A stretch of DNA of 17,605 nucleotides from Actinomycetota bacterium (GTDB taxonomy: Bacteria > Actinomycetota > Actinomycetes > S36-B12 > UBA10799). The position numbers were made by a program, and so were the translations under genes. The notes beneath the pieces were generated by a model, which had not been told where the DNA came from, did no database searches, and saw nothing but the letters and a program-made list of their open reading frames with translations. The first letter of the stretch is position 1; each line of letters opens with the position of its first letter. Shown piece after piece: positions 1-5,652 of this stretch. Where the stretch lies: NCBI GenBank assembly GCA_030837445.1, contig JAUPKM010000156.1:1-17605 (forward strand). The letters are read 5' to 3'.

Positions 1-116
1 AAGGTATCGGCGAACAGCATCAACTCGAGCAACTGATCTACCGGACGGTCAGCCGCTGGGCCTTCAAGAAGTACCGACGCAACCCGGTGATCATCCCGAT
101 CGTGATCGACGCGTGA
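1..116 (+). CDS. rnj: Ribonuclease J, C-terminal end (5' truncated by the window)
   Basis: An open frame enters from the left edge (codons start at base 3) and stops at TGA 114-116, giving the last 37 residues. The tail has the pattern RTVSRW-(9 residues)-NPVIIPIV followed by a short acidic end. That matches the C-terminus of actinobacterial RNase J, which typically reads RTxGRWV...YRRRPMIIPVVVEV. RNase J is a metallo-beta-lactamase/beta-CASP 5'-3' exo- and endoribonuclease acting in mRNA turnover and rRNA maturation. Only the C-terminal helix and strand are here, so no catalytic residue can be checked. The next gene begins 84 bp downstream with no obvious terminator between. The identification rests on a short stretch remembered from the family and is good but not certain. 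Confidence 0.7.
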   Translation, partial: GIGEQHQLEQLIYRTVSRWAFKKYRRNPVIIPIVIDA

Positions 117-200
117 GCAGCGATATCGGCTGAGGCGGGAGTCACAGGTAGGCGGCGTCAGCGTCGACCGCTGGCTCGATGTCGGATTCTGTGGTGCCCT

Positions 201-920
201 ATGGGGATGGACGAGCCTAATCGGGAGCCCGCGGGGAAACCGGTGGGCCGCAGAGTCGTGCTGGGAATGCTCGGGCTGGGCGCGCTCGGGGTGGCGGTGG
301 GTGGACCCGTCTCGTCCGTGATCGCGAAGATCGGGGAGAACGATCCCACGGGGTTGTCCGGGCTGTTGCCGGCCACCGGCGGTTTCCGCTACTACTCGGT
401 GGTCGGCAAGGATCCCGAGGTGTCGCCGGCGGACTACCGGCTCACCGTGAACGGGTTGGTGGCGAACAAGCTCGACATCAGCTTCGCGGACCTTGCCGCC
501 ATGCCGCAAACGGGGATCACCCACGATTTCCAATGCGTCACCGGCTGGCGGGTCAACGATGTGGCCTGGTCCGGGGTGCTGTTGTCAGACCTGCTTCGCC
601 TCGCGCAGGTGTCCCCGACTGCGCGCGCTGTCCGGTTCACGTCTTTCGATGGCGTCTACACCGAGTCCCTCACCATGGAGCAGGCGATGCGGCCTGACGT
701 GCTGGTGGCCAGCTCGATGTTGGGCGGGCCGGTCAGCAACGACCACGGTGGCCCGGTGCGCCTCTTCGTCGCGCCGATGTACGGGTACAAATCGCTGAAG
801 TGGTTGGGCGGAATCGAGGCGACATCCACCGTGCAGCCCGGCTACTGGGAAGTCCGCGGCTACGACGCCGACGCCTGGGTGGGCAAGTCGAACGGCCGTG
901 ACGATGCGCCCACCGTCTGA
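201..920 (+). CDS. Tat-exported molybdopterin-dependent oxidoreductase (sulfite oxidase/MsrP fold)
   Basis: This 239-residue protein has the sulfite-oxidase-type molybdopterin fold. A twin-arginine pair (R17 R18) precedes a hydrophobic segment (about 19-42), consistent with a Tat signal or anchor. The catalytic domain follows: a strand YRLTVNGLV near 79-87, then FQCVTGW with Cys112 as the expected molybdenum ligand, and the GGPVRLFVAP-YGYKSLKW block near the C-terminus that binds the cofactor. Length is short compared with full sulfite oxidases because there is no dimerisation domain, as in YedY/MsrP-like enzymes. It overlaps the next gene, a b-type cytochrome, by 23 bp, so the two are probably made together as an extracytoplasmic redox enzyme and its quinone-linked partner. 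The substrate cannot be assigned. ATG 201 and ATG 207 are both possible starts; neither has a strong ribosome site. Confidence 0.9.
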   Translation: MGMDEPNREPAGKPVGRRVVLGMLGLGALGVAVGGPVSSVIAKIGENDPTGLSGLLPATGGFRYYSVVGKDPEVSPADYRLTVNGLVANKLDISFADLAAMPQTGITHDFQCVTGWRVNDVAWSGVLLSDLLRLAQVSPTARAVRFTSFDGVYTESLTMEQAMRPDVLVASSMLGGPVSNDHGGPVRLFVAPMYGYKSLKWLGGIEATSTVQPGYWEVRGYDADAWVGKSNGRDDAPTV

Positions 921-1635
921 CGGGCCGCAGGCCGGAGGCAACGCCGCCATGGCGGCCACCCTGCTCCGGTTCGACCGTCCGGAGCGATGGATCCACCGCA
1001 GCTTCGGCGTGCTGATGGGGATCTGCCTGGTGACAGCGGCGATGCTGTACATCCCCGAGATCGCGCTGCTGATCGGTCGACGTGACCTGGTTCGGACGGT
1101 GCATCTGGTGGCCGGTCTGGCGTCGCCGGTGCCGCTGATTGTCGGGTTGGTCGCCTCCGCCGGGTTCCGGGCAGATGTCCGTCGGCTCAACAGGTTCTCG
1201 CCGTTTGACTGGTCCTGGTTGCGTCCAGCCAAGCGGCAGCAGCGGCTCCAGGAACTGCGCGACGACGGCCTCCTGGCACCCGACGCTGCCTACCCTGTGG
1301 GCAAGTTCAACGCGGGCCAGAAGCTCAACGCGTCCTTCACCCTCGGCGCCACCCTCGTGATGTTCGGCACCGGTGTGGTGTTGGCGACATCTCGGGTCTG
1401 GGCGGATTCGACACGGTCGGGTGCGACCTTCGTGCACGACTGGTTGGCCCTCGCCGTGACAGTGGTGGTGATCGGCCATCTCTGGCGGGCCTTCGGAGAT
1501 CCAGAGGCCCGCCGCGGTATGCGGTCCGGCCGGGTCACTGTTCAGTGGGCCCGGCAAAATCACCCAACGTGGGCTGCCGATGAGGGCGCCGAAATCGGCG
1601 CCGCCCCGCCCGATCGGATCGGCGACCCCAACTGA
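898..1635 (+). CDS. Cytochrome b561/formate dehydrogenase gamma-like membrane subunit
   Basis: This 245-residue membrane protein has about four hydrophobic helices (roughly 36-58, 66-88, 145-165, 178-197) and four well placed histidines: His33 (RWIHRS), His69 (VHLVAG), His180 (VHDW) and His194 (GHLWRA). That is the layout of di-haem cytochrome b subunits that pass electrons between quinones and a periplasmic molybdoenzyme. The KFNAGQKLN motif before helix 3 is typical of the formate dehydrogenase gamma group. Its start overlaps the molybdopterin enzyme gene by 23 bp, implying translational coupling and a shared complex. ATG 898 gives MTMRPP; ATG 904 or ATG 949 are alternatives, the last just before the conserved RFDRPERW. 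Direction of electron flow and natural substrate are not evident. Confidence 0.87.
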   Translation: MTMRPPSDGPQAGGNAAMAATLLRFDRPERWIHRSFGVLMGICLVTAAMLYIPEIALLIGRRDLVRTVHLVAGLASPVPLIVGLVASAGFRADVRRLNRFSPFDWSWLRPAKRQQRLQELRDDGLLAPDAAYPVGKFNAGQKLNASFTLGATLVMFGTGVVLATSRVWADSTRSGATFVHDWLALAVTVVVIGHLWRAFGDPEARRGMRSGRVTVQWARQNHPTWAADEGAEIGAAPPDRIGDPN

Positions 1636-1688
1636 CGCCGGCGCCAGCCTGCCGAGGATGGTGACCTGGCGATGTCAGAATCTCACAC

Positions 1689-2336
1689 GTGTCCAGACTC
1701 ACAAGATCCAAGGTGACCCGCGACTTCGGTCGAATTGCGCCCTTCACGGATGCGGTGGTGGCGGTTGCCCTGACGGCGTTGGTCCTGCCGCTGTTGGACA
1801 TCAAAGTGGACCAGACCGGAGGCTGGGGCAAGTTCTGGGATGAGAACGGTGCGCAACTTGGCGCCTTCCTGTTGGGCTTCTTCGTGATCGCGATCTTCTG
1901 GGTCGTCCATCACAAGATCTGGGGTACCGCCCGGGTCGCCACCTCGCTGTTGCTCTGGCTGAACATGGGCTGGTTGTTTGGTATCGTCCTGATCCCGTTC
2001 GGCACCATTGCGTTGAACGAGTCCGGCAACGTGACGCCGATCCTGGGCGCCCAAATCTACTGCGCCATCATGATCTTGACATCGGTGATGCTGGGTCTGA
2101 TCATCTTCGTGGTCGCCAACGATCCCCGGGTAAGTGACGGTCAGTTGCCCCGGCAGCCGCTGTGGTGGACGCTCCGGCTCGGAGTCTGGTGGGCTCTGGT
2201 GTGGGCATTGCTGCTCGCGTCACCCAAGTTCGGCTTCTCAGTGATGACGGTGTCCGGGATCGTGATGGCGATCCTGGGGAGTTGGTCGGCACCGGGCACG
2301 AAACGGTATCGGCAGCAGCACCCGCCGACCCAGTGA
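1689..2336 (+). CDS. TMEM175-family (DUF1211) ion channel-like membrane protein
   Basis: This 215-residue protein has six predicted membrane helices (about 19-38, 54-75, 83-105, 118-140, 157-176, 179-195). Near the N-terminus it carries R15-x3-F19-T20-D21-A-V, matching the family signature RxxxFSDAVxA except that Ser is replaced by Thr. Bacterial members of TMEM175 are tetrameric potassium-permeable channels with one six-helix repeat per chain, and the length fits. GTG 1689 is taken as start. A CAGAAT box lies 7 nt before it, one base from the TAnnnT leaderless pattern seen elsewhere in this window. GTG 1713 is an in-frame alternative that keeps the signature. It is separated from the redox pair by 53 bp and converges with the MhuD-like gene. 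Ion selectivity is inference from the family. Confidence 0.83.
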   Translation: MSRLTRSKVTRDFGRIAPFTDAVVAVALTALVLPLLDIKVDQTGGWGKFWDENGAQLGAFLLGFFVIAIFWVVHHKIWGTARVATSLLLWLNMGWLFGIVLIPFGTIALNESGNVTPILGAQIYCAIMILTSVMLGLIIFVVANDPRVSDGQLPRQPLWWTLRLGVWWALVWALLLASPKFGFSVMTVSGIVMAILGSWSAPGTKRYRQQHPPTQ

Positions 2337-2395
2337 CGCTGACTCGCTGCCAGCTTTCGGGAGGAACTTGTCGTCAGGTCGAGCAGTGGTCGGGG

Positions 2396-2731
2396 CTAGT
2401 CGGTGGGGTGAGTGGCCCAAGACTCCTGGGCCACTTCGAACGACCAGATGGTCGATCCGGTCGCCGCCGGCGACTGCTTCGGCTCCCGTCCGGCTGCGGT
2501 CGCGTGACCGTGCTTGAAGGACTGGGACGCCGTCCAGGCCTCGAAGTCCGGCTGACTCCGCCAACGCGTCAGGACCAAGTAGTCGGGGGTTCCGGATAAG
2601 GGCCGAAGGAGTTCGAACGAGAGAAACCCCGGGGCCGTGTCCACCGACCCCTTGCGCGCCGCGAAGCGCTGCTCCAGCGTTTCGCCGGCACCGTCAGGCA
2701 CGGTCAACACATTGATAGCGATGTAGGTCAT
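2396..2731 (-). CDS. Haem-degrading monooxygenase of the ABM/MhuD type
   Basis: This 111-residue dimeric alpha+beta barrel (ABM) protein resembles Mycobacterium tuberculosis MhuD closely. Shared stretches include PGFLxFxLLRP (35-44), the following LTRW strand, and the ATG block near 90. MhuD binds haem through His75 and uses Asn7 and Trp66; here Asn7 and Trp66 occupy the same positions, and His74 and His76 flank the ligand position. The protein probably opens the haem ring in the cytoplasm to release iron, or acts as a related haem-binding enzyme. It has a good ribosome site on the minus strand (GGAG, 6 nt before ATG 2731) and lies 45 bp downstream of the NAD(P)-binding gene on the same strand, so co-transcription is likely. 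The residue comparison is from memory of MhuD; the family call is firm, the haem role likely. Confidence 0.85.
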   Translation of the reverse strand: MTYIAINVLTVPDGAGETLEQRFAARKGSVDTAPGFLSFELLRPLSGTPDYLVLTRWRSQPDFEAWTASQSFKHGHATAAGREPKQSPAATGSTIWSFEVAQESWATHPTD

Positions 2732-2776
2732 CGGGGGCTCCAGTTGACGGGTGAGGATTTCGGTTCGCTCTGCGGT

Positions 2777-3925
2777 TCAGTCGGTGGCTGCCAGACCCAG
2801 CATTCGGGCGCCTTCGATGAAACCTGGTTCGCCGAAAGCGTCGGCCGGACCGAGCGCTCCGGTGCGACGCGAGGATCCACTCCCGAGGCCGGCGTGCAGC
2901 GCCTCGTCTGCTCCCCACGCCAGCAGGTCGGCCGTCAACTCGTATGGATTCGGTCCCAGCACAGTGATCGAGGCCACCTTCGCATCCCCGCGGAACGCCT
3001 CCGCGACAACTGCCGTGAGTGCCCGTGACCGGTCGACGGCCGAGGGGCCGCCATGTGAACCGGGTGCGAAGGTGGCGGCCAACCGACGCACCGCCGGTCG
3101 GACCATCGGAATGCGCGTCACCGGGTCGATGACCCGGCCCGCACTGGCGAACCGTCTGGTGCGGCTTCCCGCCCAGCCAAGGAATACTCGGACTTGGGTG
3201 AGCCTCGGATCGATTCGGGGCAAGGTGTAGTGCTCAGTCCCGCCCATTGAAAGGCCGTCGCGGCGACGACCCTCGACCGAGAAGCTTCGCACCTCCCGCC
3301 CAGGCCGCTCGGCGGCGACCGCTCCATCACGGAAGGCGAAACTGGGCTCGGCGAGCACGGCCAGGGAACTGGCCAACGTGCCGCTGCTGAAGGTCGGCGT
3401 CTGACCCCTGAGCCGCAGGAAGTAGCCGATGTCAATTCGATCAGGGACGAAGCCCGCCTGCTCTGCCTTGCGCAGGGCAAGCAGCCCAGCAAGGTTGCCG
3501 GGCACATAGTCGTAGCCGAAGCCGGTCAGCAGTGAGGCGCCGGTCCGCGAGGCCCGTGGGCCGTAGTAGTCGAACACGCGACGGATGAACGGGGGTTCAC
3601 CCGAGCAGTCCAGGTAGATGGCACCGGCGGCGGTGGCCGCCTCCAAGGCCGGACGTCCGTATCGCGTGTACGGGCCGACGGTGCTGATCATGACGTCGTC
3701 CGGCGAACCGATCAGATCCATCACTGCCATGGTGTCGGTGGCATCTGCCACGGCGATATCGCAACCCCAGTCGTGGGCTTCCTCCAGTTCGCCGGCGAGT
3801 GCCGCCAGCGCTGGCTGGTTGCGTCCGGCCAACACCACGCGCTCAGCCGACCGGTTGGCGAGTGCCTCGGCGGTGAGCCGCCCGGTGTACCCGGTGGCAC
3901 CGAAGAGAATGATGCGTCCGGCCAT
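2777..3925 (-). CDS. Saccharopine dehydrogenase-like NAD(P)-binding oxidoreductase
   Basis: This 382-residue protein starts at ATG 3925 (MAGRIILFG). It opens with a Rossmann nucleotide-binding site, GATGYTG at residues 9-15, followed by LAGRN and a STVGPYxxYG loop near 92-101. This is the N-terminal domain of the saccharopine dehydrogenase-like family, which includes mycobacterial trans-acting enoyl reductases (about 410-420 residues). The C-terminal half is variable and has no motif I can tie to a substrate, so lysine metabolism should not be assumed. A longer reading from 4066 adds 47 residues without domain character and is rejected. Upstream on the same strand there is no ribosome site, only a weak TTCAAT box six nt before ATG. 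It is divergent from the small gene at 3993 across 67 bp containing a 12-bp palindrome. Confidence 0.85.
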   Translation of the reverse strand: MAGRIILFGATGYTGRLTAEALANRSAERVVLAGRNQPALAALAGELEEAHDWGCDIAVADATDTMAVMDLIGSPDDVMISTVGPYTRYGRPALEAATAAGAIYLDCSGEPPFIRRVFDYYGPRASRTGASLLTGFGYDYVPGNLAGLLALRKAEQAGFVPDRIDIGYFLRLRGQTPTFSSGTLASSLAVLAEPSFAFRDGAVAAERPGREVRSFSVEGRRRDGLSMGGTEHYTLPRIDPRLTQVRVFLGWAGSRTRRFASAGRVIDPVTRIPMVRPAVRRLAATFAPGSHGGPSAVDRSRALTAVVAEAFRGDAKVASITVLGPNPYELTADLLAWGADEALHAGLGSGSSRRTGALGPADAFGEPGFIEGARMLGLAATD

Positions 3926-3953
3926 GGGACTATTGAACCCCACGGCTTTGGCA

Positions 3954-3965
3954 CGGCACGTGCCG
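3954..3965. promoter_or_regulatory. 12-bp perfect palindrome between divergent genes
   Basis: CGGCACGTGCCG is a perfect palindrome in the middle of the 67-bp space between the start of the saccharopine dehydrogenase-like gene (minus strand) and the start of the small PPHHG protein gene (plus strand). Its position suits an operator acting on either promoter. No regulator gene lies next to it, so the function is inferred from symmetry and position only. Confidence 0.35.
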
Positions 3966-3978
3966 GATCTGAACCAGT

Positions 3979-3983
3979 GGAGG
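3979..3983 (+). promoter_or_regulatory. Ribosome binding site (GGAGG) supporting GTG 3993
   Basis: GGAGG ends 9 nt before GTG 3993, a good distance for a Shine-Dalgarno site. The alternative in-frame ATG 4044 has only a weak GGCGG about 14 nt upstream, so this site decides the start chosen for the small gene. Confidence 0.5.
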
Positions 3984-3992
3984 TATGTCGCG

Positions 3993-4241
3993 GTGTCAGG
4001 CGTTGAGGGCGCGCAGTCAGGGCAGGGCGGCAGCAGTGGCGAAATGGCCGACGCCGATCCGCCCACCGTTGTCGCCGATGCGGCGCAGCAAGAGGCCCGA
4101 CTGGCGGCCCGTCGACGGTTGCAGGCGGCGTTGAGTGACGCGGAGCTGCTTCCCGAAACAACCAGTGATGAGCGTCCCCGTTCCGGAATGGGGAATCGGG
4201 ATCAGGAGCTGTTGGCGAATCTGCCGCCCCATCACGGCTAG
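3993..4241 (+). CDS. Small hypothetical protein ending in PPHHG
   Basis: A short protein, 82 residues from GTG 3993 or 65 from ATG 4044. It has an Ala/Arg-rich helix (ARLAARRRLQAAL), then a charged segment with LPETTSDERP, and ends with NLPPHHG. I recall small actinobacterial hypothetical proteins with the same order (LPETTxDE followed by a C-terminal PPHHG/PPHW), so this is probably a real conserved gene with no known function. It has no signal peptide, membrane segment or cysteine. GTG 3993 is preferred because GGAGG lies 9 nt upstream. Its TAG stop shares the bases CTAG with the TAG of the SAF-domain gene on the other strand. It sits in a group with SAF-domain and FmdB genes. Confidence 0.68.
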   Translation: MSGVEGAQSGQGGSSGEMADADPPTVVADAAQQEARLAARRRLQAALSDAELLPETTSDERPRSGMGNRDQELLANLPPHHG

Positions 4242-4936
4242 CCGCTGTTGAGGACGACGGACAGTCGCGATCGAGCAGCGGCCCCGGCCATAATCGCTGC
4301 GATCCTGGTCGGCACGGCGACCACCAGCACGGATCCGACGCCATTGCCCTGGCTACCGCCGCCGAGGGGTCCACCGCGCTGATCCTCCCCTGGCCGACCG
4401 GGCACGGCGAGCACCCTTGCGCGGCGGGCCACAGTGACGGCGGCCGTCTCCGGCGACTCGCCGGTGGCGCCGCCTCGATCGGCCGCCAGCACGTCGACTC
4501 GGTCGCCCGGACGCAGGAAGGACACCTCCGCGGCATCTTCGATCCGTACCGGCATTGCCACCTGACCTTCGGAGTCGGGACCCAACAGTCCCGGTCCAAC
4601 CACCCGGTTGTTTAGCAGCATCTCCCCTGCGCTCATCGGTCCGGCCAGGGCCCGGCCGAGGACATCGTCCGCTGCTGTCACTGCGGTGGCCGGTCGGGCC
4701 TCCGGGTCGAGTTCGACGGTGCGGAGATCCGCGCTGACCAGCACGTGGCCCGCGGGTAGGTCGGCGCCGACGATCAGGGCAGGCCAGCTGGGTCGCTCGG
4801 GGCGGATGGCAGAGAGCCCCACGAGCACACCGACGAATGCCAGCAGGAAGGCCAACGAACGCCGGTGTCGAGCGACCTGCCTGGCCAACGTCGACCCGAA
4901 CGAGGACCGTGCAGTAACTGGTCGACCGCGCGACAT
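4238..4936 (-). CDS. SAF-domain membrane protein (CpaB/RcpC-like)
   Basis: This 232-residue protein has a basic N-terminus (1-27), one membrane helix (about 28-43) and then an extracytoplasmic SAF domain from about 53 to 112 (VGADLPAGHVLVSADL, later MSAGEMLLNNRV). An RcpC-like region contains FLRPGDRVDVLA near 140-151. A Gly-rich linker (about 183-203) precedes the last beta segment. CpaB/RcpC proteins stabilise Flp/Tad pilus secretins, but no Tad ATPase, pilin or TadB/C gene is in this window, and stand-alone SAF proteins are common in actinobacteria without a secretin. Pilus assembly is therefore only a possibility. A strong purine-rich ribosome site (AGAGGGGG, 5 nt from ATG 4936) supports the start. 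It lies 77 bp downstream of the FmdB gene on the same strand. Confidence 0.8.
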   Translation of the reverse strand: MSRGRPVTARSSFGSTLARQVARHRRSLAFLLAFVGVLVGLSAIRPERPSWPALIVGADLPAGHVLVSADLRTVELDPEARPATAVTAADDVLGRALAGPMSAGEMLLNNRVVGPGLLGPDSEGQVAMPVRIEDAAEVSFLRPGDRVDVLAADRGGATGESPETAAVTVARRARVLAVPGRPGEDQRGGPLGGGSQGNGVGSVLVVAVPTRIAAIMAGAAARSRLSVVLNSG

Positions 4937-5013
4937 GGACGCCCCCTCTCGCCGCCACCCAGCCTAGGTGCAGCTACCGCGAACCCGGCCGCCGTCGTCC
5001 ACAGGGGGTTGGG

Positions 5014-5463
5014 TCAGCGTTTCGGCGCATTGCTCTTCGGCGCCGAGCCACCGGAGGGTGCGCCAGCTGACTTCTTGGCCGCGCCGCCTGCTACTGGCCC
5101 GGAGTCTTTGGTTCCGCCCTGGTTGGTGGCGGCCGGCTTGTCGGCAGCGGGGCCGGCAGAACCGGCCGACTTGCCCTCGCCTTCGCCCTTGTTGGACCCC
5201 GGCGTCCCCTCGCCGGATCCGGACTCGCCGGATGAGGCCGAGTCGCCGGTCGGCGAGGCGGTCTTGGCGGCCGTCCCGGACTTGGCCTTTCGACTGTCGT
5301 TGCGATAGAAACCGGAGCCTTTGAAGTGGATTCCGACCGGGCTCATCACCTTGCGCAGGTCGCCACCGCATTCCGGGCAGACGCTGAGTGCATCATCATG
5401 GATCGATTGCACCTGATCGAACCGGTGGCCGCAGCTACGGCAGGCATACTCGTACGTGGGCAT
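5014..5463 (-). CDS. FmdB-family zinc ribbon protein with disordered Ser/Gly/Lys tail
   Basis: This 149-residue protein starts MPTYEYAC, the classic opening of the FmdB regulatory-protein family. Two CxxC pairs, Cys8/Cys11 and Cys29/Cys32, form a zinc ribbon in the first 35 residues. A short conserved segment follows (GIHFKGSGFYRND near 44-56). The remaining 90 residues are low-complexity Ser, Gly, Ala, Lys and Pro and are probably disordered. Despite the name (first noted beside formamidase genes), the molecular role of the family is not established. Transcription is likely leaderless: TAACCT lies six nt before ATG 5463 on the minus strand, and the start codon is inside a 27-bp inverted repeat. 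SAF-domain gene downstream on the same strand, so a two-gene unit is plausible. Confidence 0.88.
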   Translation of the reverse strand: MPTYEYACRSCGHRFDQVQSIHDDALSVCPECGGDLRKVMSPVGIHFKGSGFYRNDSRKAKSGTAAKTASPTGDSASSGESGSGEGTPGSNKGEGEGKSAGSAGPAADKPAATNQGGTKDSGPVAGGAAKKSAGAPSGGSAPKSNAPKR

Positions 5464-5487
5464 GCCCGAAGGTTAGCGTCGGGCATG
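5461..5487. repeat. 27-bp inverted repeat spanning the FmdB start and a divergent promoter
   Basis: CATGCCCGA (5461-5469) and TCGGGCATG (5479-5487) are perfect 9-bp inverted arms around the spacer AGGTTAGCG. The left arm contains the ATG of the FmdB gene on the minus strand; the right arm contains an ATG on the plus strand in frame with the ABC ATPase. The spacer holds overlapping -10-like boxes for both directions (TAACCT minus, TAGCGT plus). It could be an operator, or a symmetrical pair of leaderless start regions. Confidence 0.6.
5470..5475 (-). promoter_or_regulatory. Leaderless-type -10 box for the FmdB gene (TAACCT)
   Basis: On the minus strand TAACCT matches TAnnnT and ends six nt before ATG 5463, placing the transcription start at or next to the A of the ATG. 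There is no ribosome site in between. Position and sequence agree with leaderless promoters of actinobacteria; no clear -35 is seen. Confidence 0.5.
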
Positions 5488-5643
5488 AGCGGCGCCGGGA
5501 CTCGACCCAAGGCCGCTCCTCAGCGGGTACGCATGGCGCGCCTGCGGTCAGCCCGTCCAGGTCCGGCCTACTGTGGATGTTTCAGTGGTGTTGTGGTGCT
5601 GGCGATGGCCGGTTGCGGGAATTGCCAGGTCAGCAATCTGAAT

Positions 5644-5648
5644 GGAGG
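5644..5648 (+). promoter_or_regulatory. Ribosome binding site for the ABC ATPase (GGAGG)
   Basis: GGAGG ends 4 nt before ATG 5653. The spacing is slightly short but it is the only strong site near the conserved start of the ATPase domain, and it favours ATG 5653 over the in-frame upstream ATG 5485. Confidence 0.5.
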
Positions 5649-5652
5649 TCCA

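Noticed and set aside
733..1563. Minus-strand open frame opposite the molybdoenzyme/cytochrome pair
   Set aside because: No domain, composition like other antisense frames; the plus-strand proteins have clear family motifs.
2337..2395. Possible terminator between the convergent TMEM175 and MhuD-like genes
   Set aside because: No inverted repeat of useful length found in the 59 bp.
3618..3992. N-terminal extension of the small PPHHG protein back to 3618
   Set aside because: It would run antisense through the dehydrogenase gene; a good ribosome site supports GTG 3993.
3926..4066. N-terminal extension of the saccharopine dehydrogenase-like protein to 4066
   Set aside because: The added 47 residues have no domain character, and the Rossmann strand begins directly after ATG 3925. 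The extension would also cover the small plus-strand gene.
5485..5652. Start of the ABC ATPase at ATG 5485 (56 extra residues)
   Set aside because: The extension is Arg/Pro-rich without domain character, and GGAGG precedes ATG 5653 at the domain start. It is kept only as an alternative because of the TAGCGT box.
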